From Punctularia strigosozonata HHB-11173 SS5 (Eukaryota; Basidiomycota; Agaricomycetes; Corticiales; Punctulariaceae): DNA of 64,000 nt. Below are positions 35,340 to 45,721 of this stretch, piece by piece. The notes below the pieces were generated by a model. That model did no database searches. It was given only the letters and a program-made list of their open reading frames with translations, and was not told the origin of the DNA. Both the position numbers and the translations under genes were made by a program. Location of the stretch: assembly GCF_000264995.1 (NCBI RefSeq), contig NW_006767438.1, positions 789,989 through 853,988 of the forward strand, written 5' to 3'. Position 1 is the stretch's first letter, and each line of letters opens with the position of its first letter.

Positions 35340-38264
35340 TATAGAGTCATATAACTGAGTTTGCTGAGTTTCTGGGAGTGTTTCACTTCAGGCTGCAGCC
35401 AGAGGCCAAGTCGCTAAAGAAAAGGGGCTATGCGGGCGCCTAATTGAAGCTTATTCCCTGATACACAAGGTCACGTGAGTTTCGCGAAAATATTGCCTTT
35501 TCGCATGCACCTGCTTTCTTCAGTTCCGCGATATCTGAACGTCGCTCATCCTAAAGGCAGACATAAGACTATCGTCACCTCTAAATCCTCTATAGGTGTT
35601 AGCCTTCCGTGGTTATACTTGGCCATAGGCGGCCGTCTGGCATCTACACAACCTATGACTATATGCACATTCCGAACCTAGGATGATCTTCAACTATCGA
35701 ATATAACATTCATCTCCGCGTATGTCTGCCTCAATCAGCATTGCAGAGCGCCCCAATGTTGTGTATGCATATCGGCGGTGTTTGTAAAGCACTGGCTTAG
35801 TAATTATCTGGTACCCAGGAGACGCCAACTTGATCTTATCGGGTCTGTGTTTCCAAGAGCTCTCGAAGAAAACGCCACAAGACCGGCGTATATACTCCTT
35901 ACGAGAGAATCCATAACCGAAACTTACGCGATGTCGATACAACCTCAAATCGAAGGACGCATATAGTTGCGCCCCTTGCGCCACCTTCCCTCAAAATACA
36001 CATAACCATGCCGCAAGCGTTTCCAAACCCGGATGCGTGATCCCATCCCCATCGTCTGGTCGCCGTGGTCCAGGTACCAATGTGAAGCAGTTTCATCGTG
36101 CCCACCGGCAGAATCTCGGACGTTGTCTACCAAACGGCCGTTCTCTTCCGGGTCCGAAGGCGACACAGAGATCGGCAAGGGTACAAACATCAATAGCTTT
36201 CGCGGGCGACGAAGGCACCCTCAAGGGTGCATTTGCAGTGTGAGTGACTTCTACCTCTTGAAGCATCGCCGAGATCTTCCTTTCTGACCCTGACGCTTCA
36301 GATACGCCTGTGCGAATGTGCCCGAAGGGAGGGCTGGGCTTGTGCATGTTTCACGAGAGAAGACTAGCGGCCCAGTTATTGATACATCGTCAGGCAGCAC
36401 AAATAGTCACCATCAAGGCTTCTCCACACAGTCGAGAGTTCGAATGCCATACGCCCATAGTGAGTCGTCTTGATTTGCTCGTATGCCCCGTTCTGGACCA
36501 GGAAGATAGCTGACTACTTCCTCCAGCGCTACATGATTTGTCTGTGCGCCGCCGCGCCTGAACTCGACCATGGCGATCGCGGAGATGAACGCGTACACAG
36601 GAGTGAACAACGAAGTTGTCAGACAGACCGTCACTATTTTGACTTCTCCAAGACTCCACGCAACCCATGACACATACGGACGCGGGCTCGTGTTGGAGGG
36701 ATGGAGGGACACGTATAGACTCCGGGGCGGGCACAACCCCGTCCATTCGCACGGCGCGTGTCTCCATTGCGTGAACGACTGTCTTCACGCTCTAGAGTCT
36801 GCCTGGGGAGACAAGGGCGTGTCCACGCATGTGCGTGAACCTCCTGCGTCCTTCCGAATAAACCTAGAACCCGCTGTTTCCCGCGGGCCCGAATTCAACA
36901 GTGAGTTCGTCGTTATCGCATTCGATCTGCCCGATGTGCAAAATGGGCGAGCCGAGCGTGACAAGGGCGGCTGTCCGTGTACGTCCGGGTTTCGAAGGCA
37001 AATGCCAAATAGCTTCTTTCATTTGCACACAGCGCCGGTCTACGGGCCTGCGGCTCTAGAATGTCGATTGATGCTGATGGTTTGCCCGCTAGATCAGGCT
37101 AGACAGATCGGGGAGAAATAGGGGTCAATACGCCCCTCGCAATGCGCCGCAAGGCTTCGAGGAACGCTGAGGATGCTATGGCAGTAGCCCACATGCACAA
37201 GACGACTGCACGCGGGAGCGTTCCATAGACCATGCTCGCCTACGCCCAGGGAGACAGTCATATCAGAGCGCAACGTAAAGATGATCATATGTCGAAGAAT
37301 CGCTCACCGGATTATGTCTCGATTCGCGACCTCCTTACGCTCTTCGATCGCTGTCGTTCCGCGCTCTCGACCTCGTCGACTTGTTCCGGGCCTGATTTCA
37401 CACAGGGTGGGGTCTCTTGATACGTACAATCACGAGCCCGTTCCCACCTTCCGATCTACCGGCCGTTGAGTGACCACATGTGCGCTCGAGGTTTTCCGCG
37501 GACCTGCTGTGCGCCGACTTATGCGGCTAGCGCACGTACTGGACCTGGCAGCTGCCCAGTGCTTGGAGTAAACGACGGAGCTGTAGAGGCACGGCAGCAG
37601 GAGTAATCGGCGCTGTAAGGTTGATCTCACTGGTTGCTTCACGGCCGGAGACTCACGCGCCTTTCCCAGGTCTTCGCATTCAATATGTACCGTCACGATC
37701 ATGGGGTTTACGCAGCTGGTTGATGTCAAGAGTCTCGATCTATGACGGTGTGTATGACGGTCGACAAGTCGACACAGCTACGGCACTGACGAAGGGCACG
37801 GAATCGTACAGAACAGCGCGATGTAAGTTGTTTCCAGTCCAGCAATCGCTCTGGCGAACGTTGGTCGCAGCGTCAAGTGCAGCTGCGAGTTTTCCGGCGT
37901 AGGATGGCCCGGAATCGCCCGAGGTTGAATCGCGCAACAGCTGTGACACGTCATTGGGCTGTGCTGACTGCCGTTTTCGGGATGCGATGCTGTGACGGCG
38001 TCACAAACCTCCGCCTGGACTCGAAGCTGTTCCCCTTTCAGGATGGACACCCGCAGAATCTTGGCCCTTCTTCCATGGAGAGGAGCTACATCGATGTTCC
38101 ACGGCTGCAGCCCGGGCGGTGAGTCGCGGCCCTGCAGCTATACAAGACGCGCTGATCCGCGTCATGTAGCACTTCAGCACAACCCCCGCCCCCACCCTCG
38201 ACTACCCCGCATTCCCCGCAACACGCTAGCCTATACCTAGGCGAACACACTTTCTCCGTTTACC
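35340..38264. other. 2.9-kb stretch without a confident gene
   Basis: Open frames at 36413-36736 (-, with a membrane-like run KIVTVCLTTSLFTPVYAFISAIA) and 36570-37121 (+) overlap antisense to each other. The membrane-like frame could be one exon of an intron-rich membrane protein gene, but flanking exons were not found. The carboxylesterase promoter should lie at the right end. Confidence 0.3.
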
Positions 38265-40433
38265 ATGGTCAAAATGCACTCGGAACCGACTGTGCGCCAC
38301 GAAGCGCTCGACACGACCTTCATCGGTGTTGAACATACCTTGTCAACTTCAGCAGCGCCAATACACCAGTTCCGAGGCATCAAGTACGCGACCATTCCCG
38401 GCCGTTGGAGGCAGTCCAAGCTCTTCACGACCTATGAACCCGGCACAAATGCTACTAAATACGGGTACGTGCCACGTAGCTCGTTATCCATCCGAGGTTT
38501 CGCCTAACCCTCCGCGCAGGCCAATATGCCCACAAACCCCATACCACTCCCTCCCTGAAGGGCTGTCGCACGCGACGCAGCCCGTCTCGGACGAGTTCAA
38601 CTGTTTGAACCTCAACATCACCTGCCCAGGAAACCTGCTGCCCACGTCCCGAGTACCAGTTATGGTTTGGGTGCATGGGTAAGTCACGGCGGTGCGTCTC
38701 ACCAACAAGCTTCGATCCATTGCTCACCCTATACGTGTGCGACCAGTGGCGGCAAGCAAGGTTCCGGCTCCGCATGGATATATGATGCGGGCTCCATTGT
38801 TCAGAGGAGCATCGCGCAAGAGAAACCGGTCATCGTGATTACGTTCAAGTTAGCCCTCCTCGTGATATAACTATATGTCAATTTTCAACTCAACTGTATC
38901 AGTTACCGTCTCGGCATCCTCGGATCTGCTGCCAGCATCGCGCTCCAGTCAGACAATACGGAGACAGGAGACGCTGGTGTCGGCAACTACGGTATGTGGC
39001 AGCCATTACAGAACGAACGAAGCTGCTGACGCTGAACATCGTGAACAGGCCTCCGAGATCAACAGCGCGCGTTCGAGTGGGTTCGCAACTTCATCCTCGA
39101 ATTTGGTGGCGACCCAACGAACATCACCGCCTTCGGCGAGTCTACCGGCGCCTCCGACATCCTCTGCCACCTCCGCTCCGCTGAGAACGCCGCGCATCCA
39201 CTTTTCGCGCGCGCGATCGTCCAGTCGCCCCTGGGCTCTATCGAACACGACACACTGGACATCGGCGCTGCCGGCTACCACCTCGCGAAGCTGATGCGCC
39301 TCGTCAACGCCTCCACCGTTGAAGAGCTCCGAGCGGCCGACGTGCAGAAGCTCGTCCGGTTCTCCACCTGGCAGAACTTCCGCGCGACCGACGACGGTGT
39401 GTTCTTCCTCAAGGGCTGGAAGGACGCCGCGAACGTCGTCGAGGGGAACCTTAGCACCCACCGCCGACGGTCCACGGAGAGCGGCGGCGCCGTGGGCGTT
39501 GTCGCCGGTTACTTCTCCCGCGACGCGATCCACGCCGCCGAACTGTACCGGCACCAGTCCGAAGGGCACCGACACGGCACGGCGACCACCCCCGGCTCTC
39601 CCCCAGGCCCCGGCTCGATACACGGTCTACCGATCCACCAGTCGCTCATCATCGGCGACTGCTCCTCGTCCAATCTCCTCTACTCGCTCCCGGCCTCGCT
39701 TTGGGACGCCCCGAGCACCGTCCGGCGGATCAAAGCCGTATGCCAGAGCATGCGCGCCGCGTCGACGCTCATGCGCGTGTACGACATCTCGACCCATACC
39801 GAAGAAGAGGACGACCTGCCCGAACGCGTCATCGACCTCCTCGGCGACGCGCGGTTCGCCTGGCCGACCGACTGCGCGTACGAGACGCTCCGCCGATGCG
39901 CCGCGCACGGCGTGAAGGTCTACCGGTACATGTTCGACGAGGAAGCGCCGCCCAAGGCCGCCTCCGCCGGCGTGCCCCGATACGCGCCCGACCTCGCCTT
40001 CCTCTTCGACCCGGCCCCGCACCCGGACTCGCCGCCCCCGACGCGCTCCGAGACGAGCGGCCGGCCGCTGAAGGATTACTACCCGGACCTCCCGCCGGAC
40101 GAAGACGAGGAGGAGGAAGACGACTTTGACGACGGCGGCTGCTGGGAATACGACGCGCCCGGCGACCTCGACGCGGACGAGTGGGAGTTCCAGAAGATCC
40201 GGAACGCGATGCAGGAGCGCTGGATCGCGTTCGCGCACGGGGAGAACCCGTGGCGGGAGGATCGGATATACGTGTTCGGCCCGGACGGAGAGACGGGCGA
40301 ACGGAGCAGCAGCATCGTCGAGACGAGGAGGCGGAGGCGCGCGTGGAAAGAGGCGTTTGAGCCGCTCGGCCTGAAGGCCGTCCAGAAGCTCGGAACGGAG
40401 CTGAGCAGCGGGCCGCTAATGGCGATGTCATAG
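38265..40433 (+). CDS. Type-B carboxylesterase/lipase (alpha/beta hydrolase)
   Basis: Five or so exons begin at the ATG 38265. They encode QFRGIKYATIPGRW, then CPQTPYHSLPEG and LNLNITCPGN, then VPVMVWVHGGG (oxyanion hole). Next come YRLGILGSA, GVGNYGLRDQQRAFEWV and the nucleophile elbow GESTGA. The last exon is long (from about 39049 to the stop at 40433) and extends into an acidic region DEDEEEEDDFDD near residue 490. There is no signal peptide, so unlike secreted fungal lipases this member is probably intracellular. Ser is clear; the Glu and His of the triad are not confidently placed. The last exon has very high GC at third positions, which creates long antisense open frames. Confidence 0.86.
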
Positions 40434-41017
40434 TCGACAATCTCCTACGGAAAGAGACAGATCGTCACTAAAATGCGTATGAACATCTTCGCGCTGTTGT
40501 TTGTTGTATCTATTGCATGTTTTCTGGTTAGGCTTACGGGACGTACATTACAAGCTAGTTAGTAACGCGTTGTGTTATATATATTGTCATTGCAGACATA
40601 CCTGTAACTCGCAGTTGACAGGGTCCTCGAATATCAATCGTATTCTTATCTGTTGCTGAGAGACGGTTTGGGAGGATTGGGCACCGGGATGCAGGACACT
40701 GCCACCACCGACGATCCTTTCCCTGTCGCTTCCGTTGCGGGTAGTCGCAACCTTGTATCGTTTCATGTTGCAATAATCGACGCTTCACATCTGCCAAGCC
40801 CGTATTTTATCCAAGCTTTCGCGCAGGCAACTAGTCCAAGGCGGGTACCGGACCACCGTTGACATCGAAACCCAACCAGACCTGAACCCGCGACGCTCTC
40901 GATCATCCGCGGACGCGCTTGATCGAGAGCGTCGGTCCGCTCGCTGATCGCGGATGTAAAACCGATTAGCGTCCGCTGCAACCTATACGAATACGCCTCT
41001 GCAGGTGATCTACACCA
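40434..41017. other. Spacer with a perfect hairpin
   Basis: This is the 3' flank of the carboxylesterase and the left border of the duplicated region. It contains the inverted repeat at 40891-40934. No gene is seen. Confidence 0.5.
40891..40934. repeat. 15-bp perfect inverted repeat with 14-nt loop
   Basis: Arms CGACGCTCTCGATCA (40891-40905) and its exact complement (40920-40934) flank a short GC-rich loop. It lies about 85 bp left of the start of the duplicated block. Confidence 0.8.
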
Positions 41018-41087
41018 ACATCCGCCTCGGTCCGCCAGCGGGAACGATCGCGGATGCTGGAATATCCGCCTCGAAGTCTGCACCGAG

Positions 41088-41094
41088 TATAAAA
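41088..41094 (+). promoter_or_regulatory. TATA box of 221-aa gene, copy 1
   Basis: TATAAAA lies 131 nt upstream of the ATG. It is followed by a long pyrimidine-rich leader (about 41155-41224). The same box and leader occur before copy 2. Confidence 0.7.
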
Positions 41095-41224
41095 GCCTGA
41101 CGTTCTCCGACCGTATTCTCTAACTCTTGGGTTCTGCTCTTGAGTTCTTACCGTCATCATCCTTCTTTACCTACCTTGCATACCTTACTACCTATCTCCT
41201 TACCTCTATCTCCTACCTCCTACC

Positions 41225-42001
41225 ATGAACTTCTACCTTACCGCCTCCTTCCTCCCCTTTCCCTCCCACTTCCAACAGGTTTCCGTGGTGGAGAAGCTCG
41301 AGATGATGGTATGCCCGCCCCTCCGCTTGACCTGTAGTAATGGCCCAAGCTGACGATTCATCAGGACGAACTTGAGGTCGAGGCCCTCCTGGAGGTCAGC
41401 GCTACCCACGAGGCCAACGATTCCGGTGAGGATATGCGTGTGCCCCCGCCGGCGCCGCGTGTTCCACAGGAGGAGTTCGGTTTCTCCGACGGTGCGATGT
41501 CCTCCGGTTCTCTCAAGGCGCCTGCATCAATGGTCGAGGAGTGGTTTCCTCGCGCGGGCGTCTTCGAGGACAAGGAGGTGGACGGATCCAAGGGGGCGGT
41601 CTCTGCGCGTCGTCACAAGGCGGACGCAAGGCCGCTGCCGCGGAGGCGGAACGCTTTCGAGGAACCAAGAGAGCGTTCCGTCGTAGTCAAGGAGACGATG
41701 GAGGTCGAGACGATGGGCGCGGGTGCCACTGCTGCGAAAGGGAAGGTCCAGTTCGCTCAAAGCCCACTCCGGTACGCCTTTCTCGTCCTCCGCACTCCAA
41801 TTCACTCGCTCACATTGCATCCACAGGCCGAGCTCTGCTCGTAGCCGTGAAGGCTCCTCGAGCGCCTTCCCCGACGCCGCTTCGATCAAGACCACGTCCC
41901 CTCAGCTCGACGTGACGAAGCGTTGCCAGAAGCCCCGCCCGGACTCTCTGATCTTCTACCGATCCGTCTACTTCGCCCGCTCTGACAGAACCAAGTTTTG
42001 A
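41225..42001 (+). CDS. Unrecognised 221-aa protein, copy 1
   Basis: Three exons (41225-41308, 41365-41771, 41827-42001) separated by introns of 56 and 55 nt join in phase to a stop at 42001. The protein starts MNFYLTASFLPFPSHFQQ. An acidic part follows (DELEVEALLEV, EEFGFSDG), then a basic middle (RRHKADARPLPRRR) and a tail ending SLIFYRSVYFARSDRTKF. It has no recognised domain and is probably largely disordered. A second copy at 56634 has the same exon lengths and differs at ten codons, nine of which change the amino acid. A clear TATA box and pyrimidine-rich leader suggest strong transcription. It could also be a gene carried by an unrecognised repeat element. Confidence 0.75.
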
Positions 42002-42243
42002 TGTCTCTCGGCTCTCGATTGCGGCTCCTGTTCCCCCTCCTCTCCCTTCTCGGGTTTCGGTATAAAACATAAAATCCCACAAAAAATCGAGATATTAACA
42101 GTTCACAAAAACATTAGATAGCGGCTTGGGGTAGTTGTAGTGGATTGTCGTCGTGGCTACCCTGTTTACTCGCTGATGCTGCTGACATTCCTACAGCTTT
42201 ATGCAGATCTCCATTCTCATTGCGGCTGGGTAGCCGCGCGCCT

Positions 42244-42769
42244 NNNNNNNNNNNNNNNNNNNNNNNNNNNNNNNNNNNNNNNNNNNNNNNNNNNNNNNNN
42301 NNNNNNNNNNNNNNNNNNNNNNNNNNNNNNNNNNNNNNNNNNNNNNNNNNNNNNNNNNNNNNNNNNNNNNNNNNNNNNNNNNNNNNNNNNNNNNNNNNNN
42401 NNNNNNNNNNNNNNNNNNNNNNNNNNNNNNNNNNNNNNNNNNNNNNNNNNNNNNNNNNNNNNNNNNNNNNNNNNNNNNNNNNNNNNNNNNNNNNNNNNNN
42501 NNNNNNNNNNNNNNNNNNNNNNNNNNNNNNNNNNNNNNNNNNNNNNNNNNNNNNNNNNNNNNNNNNNNNNNNNNNNNNNNNNNNNNNNNNNNNNNNNNNN
42601 NNNNNNNNNNNNNNNNNNNNNNNNNNNNNNNNNNNNNNNNNNNNNNNNNNNNNNNNNNNNNNNNNNNNNNNNNNNNNNNNNNNNNNNNNNNNNNNNNNNN
42701 NNNNNNNNNNNNNNNNNNNNNNNNNNNNNNNNNNNNNNNNNNNNNNNNNNNNNNNNNNNNNNNNNNNNN
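42244..42769. other. Assembly gap (N run)
   Basis: There are 526 undetermined bases. The 267 nt that end at 42243 recur almost unchanged just after the gap (42770-43036), so the two sides overlap. Any open frame drawn across the gap is meaningless. Confidence 0.95.
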
Positions 42770-42987
42770 CCCGCTCTGACAGACCAAGTTTTGATGTCTC
42801 TCGGCTCTCGATTGCGGCTCCTGTTCCCCCTCCTCTCCCTTCTCGGGTTTCGGTATAAAACATAAAATCCCACAAAAAATCGAGATATTAACAGTTCACA
42901 AAAACATTAGATAGCGGCTTGGGGTAGTTGTAGTGGATTGTCGTCGTGGCTACCCTGTTTACTCGCTGATGCTGCTGACATTCCTAC

Positions 42988-43620
42988 AGCTTTATGCAGA
43001 TCTCCATTCTCATTGCGGCTGGGTAGCCGCGCGCCTGGAACCGAAACGAAAAAAAGATAAGTCCCAATTCCCTCGGATAACCGATTGCATTGCGACGCCT
43101 CATGAGCATTTGCTGAAATCTTCGACAGGTTCTCCTTCTTCAAGGCGATCGCCGATTTCAGTTCTCGTACAGATGTGGGAGAAGAGATCCTTTTCGCGGT
43201 TTGGACCGGAAACGAAAAAAAGTAAGTATCACTTCCTTCATATTTCATCGCGGCGTCAGTCGATCACCTGTGCTGAAACCTTCCACAGGTGCTCGTTCTC
43301 CGAGGCGATCGCCGACCCCTCAGTTCTCGTGCAGCTTCGGCAGAAGATATCCTCGTTGCGGCTTGGTGGCCGCACGCCTAGCACCGAAACGGAAAAAAAA
43401 TAAGTTCCAGTTCCTTCGAATCCAATCGCGCGGTCGGACGAACATTTACTGAAGCCTTTCACAGACATGTACTTCTCCTCTCCCACTACTTACTACAATT
43501 CCGAGTTTCATGGCGTCTTGGTGGTCACATGCTTGAGACCTCAACGAAGAACAGATAAGTCCTGGTTGCTTCGAACCCCATTGCGGCGCCAGACGAGCAC
43601 TCGCTGTGTTTGTTGTCCGC
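42988..43620 (+). repeat. Tandem array of exon/intron-like units, left copy
   Basis: Units of about 150-175 nt repeat about four times. Each begins after a CAG with a coding-like stretch (GGCGATCGCCGA..., TCAGTTCTCGT...) ending in ACCGAAACGAAAAAAA. A splice-donor-like GTAAGT or degraded ATAAGT follows, then an intron-like stretch with CATTTGCTGA or a close variant, and then CTTCCACAG. The unit starting at 43128 and the one at 43290 have sound GT and AG ends. Others have lost the G of the donor. The coding-like parts are open on both strands, so the sense strand is not certain. Confidence 0.65.
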
Positions 43621-44363
43621 CGACTTCATGTTGTAGACTGAGGTACGTCGCCGGATTCAAGTTGCGCTATATCCTACGCGAACCAATAATCTGTCGACCT
43701 ATAACTTCCTCCCTCCGTGGTTGTGCCCGCCGTCTCATCTTTGACGAGGAGAATGCTCGCGTTGGGCTCTCCGTATTCCATCAGGGGGCCAGAGGAACCT
43801 TTACGGGCTCTACATCACCCGCGAGCTCGCCGAGTCGTCGTGTGACATGGAGGTATGTCTCAGACTCTCGCTGATGATTTATATATCCATAGCGCATCTG
43901 TTTAACAAATCGTCGTACGCTCCAACGAGCCGTTTGAGGAGATTTTGCAGGAGACAGCAGCGAGCTTCAATATAACTCTTGATGCATAGGCCCTCGCCCT
44001 TTGACGACATCAGATGTGAATTCCGATACTTTGTTCTCGTGTATACACGTATTCGGACAATATACCACGCGGGAAACCTGACTCCAAATTGGACAGCTCG
44101 TTTCAAACGTTCATGTTAGAATGCTCTGACTGCGATGATCTTGTTTTGTAATCCAAAGCTAAGTATGGTGTCTCACGTTTTGAAGGGAGCAGCCATCATG
44201 AATCAAACCGAATCGAGATATACTCGAGACATAGCGGAAGAGGAGCCGTTGACTGCGAAATACATTGTAGGCATGCAACAAGGTAACAACAAATAAAAAG
44301 TTTATGAACATGGGTGAAAATCCCGTGCGTGACATGAGGTGAGAGATCCCGAAAAGACGTCAG
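43621..44363. other. Spacer after repeat array
   Basis: A plus-strand open frame continues from the array to 43874 without a recognisable motif. The remainder, to the FHYG-1 stop, holds nothing identifiable. Confidence 0.35.
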
Positions 44364-45077
44364 CTAATGGGCAGCTATAGCAAATCGGACTCCCGATGCC
44401 ATACGCTGCGCGGTGCATCCTTCGGCTGCTGGCGTATTATGGGATGTTTTCCTTTTGGACGGCGCTTCGACCTGTGCCACACAAACGACAAAAAAGTGAG
44501 AACGAAGTTCGCAACCGTACATGGAAACGTACCGCGTCAACTCTGGCCGATTTTGGAGTCTCGAGATCCCAGTACCATCGAGCGGTTGTATTCGGGTCTA
44601 ATCCGAGTTCGCGCTTGATGATTTCCACCACTTCCTCTTCGTCCGTATCAACTAGTTTCTCGCGGTACGCGGTGACGTTGGTGTGGAGCGCAATAACGTA
44701 GTCATGAACGGGGTGCACTGTGCAAGCGAAGTGAAGAGTCGCGTCGCTAGCAATCATCAAACTGCGGGTGATGCGTTTGGTGCAGGAATACAGGGCGATG
44801 TCGTCCGCATCTGCTTTCATGAAACCTTTGTGGACGGCGTAGGCCCGAAGTCTTTCGAACGGTGCTGCCACACCGTAGTGAAACAGTGGACAGTCACCAG
44901 GATGAACATGTTCGCCCGTCATCCATCCAGGGAGCTGCAACAAAGCCCTGCGGTGTTTTCGGGCATGTTTGTACCATGCTTTCTGTCGTCCCATACTGAA
45001 TCAGCGTTGAACAGGCGGAAGTGAAATCAGAACTGACTTACCTCGTATTCTTCCGTATTTCCAAGGGGAAACATCAT
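44364..45077 (-). CDS. FHYG family member 1 (unrecognised family, intact)
   Basis: Three exons (45042-45077, 44533-44982, 44364-44471) join in phase to 197 aa. The core reads RKHRRALLQLPGWM, then DCPLFHYG, an R-x-R-A-Y-A-V stretch, an Asp-Asp pair, a central H-x-V-H-D-Y segment, N-V-T-A-Y, an acidic helix (DTDEEEVVEIIKRELGL) and W-Y-W-D. The last exon is basic, reading VEAPSKRKTSH and ending SGVRF... before the stop. The same basic tail occurs in member 4 (VKAPRKKKIGH...SGVRPS), so these two form a subfamily. Both sit head-to-head with a PD-(D/E)XK-like gene. No signal peptide or membrane segment is visible. The function is unknown. Confidence 0.8.
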
Positions 45078-45721
45078 TTTCGAGTGGACTCAGCGGAGAG
45101 AGACGTGCGGTAGGAGGAGCAAGGAATTTAGAGTCTGCACAAAGACGCGTTCAAGACCCATATATGTACAAACCATCGCGATCACGTGCAGAACGTAGTG
45201 GCCCTCCGCCGCGACCACGGACCCACCTTTCATTATGCTCCCGTTACATCGGCAACATCGCATATGCTACAGCGCGGACTAGAAGACTTCGGTGTACTTC
45301 CGGATCAACAAGTAATACCTGAAGCTATTCAACACATTGTTTCCCTCATTCGTCTTACAGGGACATGAGAGCGGCCTCAAGAAAACGGCAGTAGTGATTG
45401 CAGTGATTTGTTACACATGTATTTTGTCGCTCACGGTGAACTGGCCATGGAATGCAGGCCCGATTGGCAGCAGTTCGTCATTGAAGCCACTATGCCGTGG
45501 AGCTTACGCTCATAGACCACCGGCCATGTGGCGACAGCTTCATGATGTATATCCGGCCAACGTAGCGCGTTGGCCCAGGATGAGTCCGTGGCCTTACACG
45601 GCCCTATTGCGCGGCGTCCCCATGGCCGGGGATTACTGCCTGCGTATATAAACACTAGCATCAGAAGGAGGAGATCAACACCAAGACATTGCACATCACA
45701 CCCACTCTATTATACGCTCTC
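45078..45721. promoter_or_regulatory. Divergent spacer between FHYG-1 and PD-(D/E)XK-like gene 1
   Basis: A 644-nt spacer lies between divergent start codons and must carry both promoters. TATATAA at about 45645 lies some 75 nt before the plus-strand ATG. No coding frame here is supported. Confidence 0.5.

Larger units (their letters stand above)
41018..43460 (+). repeat. Duplicated block, left copy (221-aa gene plus exon-repeat array)
   Basis: From 41018 the sequence matches the region starting at 56428 almost base for base through the promoter, coding exons, introns and 3' flank of the 221-aa gene. It then matches more loosely through the tandem array. The offset is about 15.41 kb. Gene order beyond it (FHYG minus, PD-(D/E)XK plus, FHYG minus) is also the same in both copies. 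This indicates an old segmental duplication with a younger or homogenised core. Confidence 0.85.

Noticed and set aside
36570-37121. 183-codon plus-strand frame
   Set aside because: No recognised motif, and a competing antisense frame has a membrane-like segment; neither could be extended into a gene.
39006-40440. Long minus-strand and second plus-strand open frames of about 200 codons inside the carboxylesterase gene
   Set aside because: They are antisense or off-phase to a well-supported exon with high GC at third positions, and their Arg/Ala/Pro-rich sequences have no motif.
42114-42875. Open frames spanning the N run, and a similar set at 57600-58300
   Set aside because: Most of each frame is undetermined bases, so the reading is meaningless.
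42988-43620. CRISPR-like array
   Set aside because: Units are diverged, long and lack short identical repeats with unique spacers; splice-like signals explain the pattern better, and the genome is eukaryotic.
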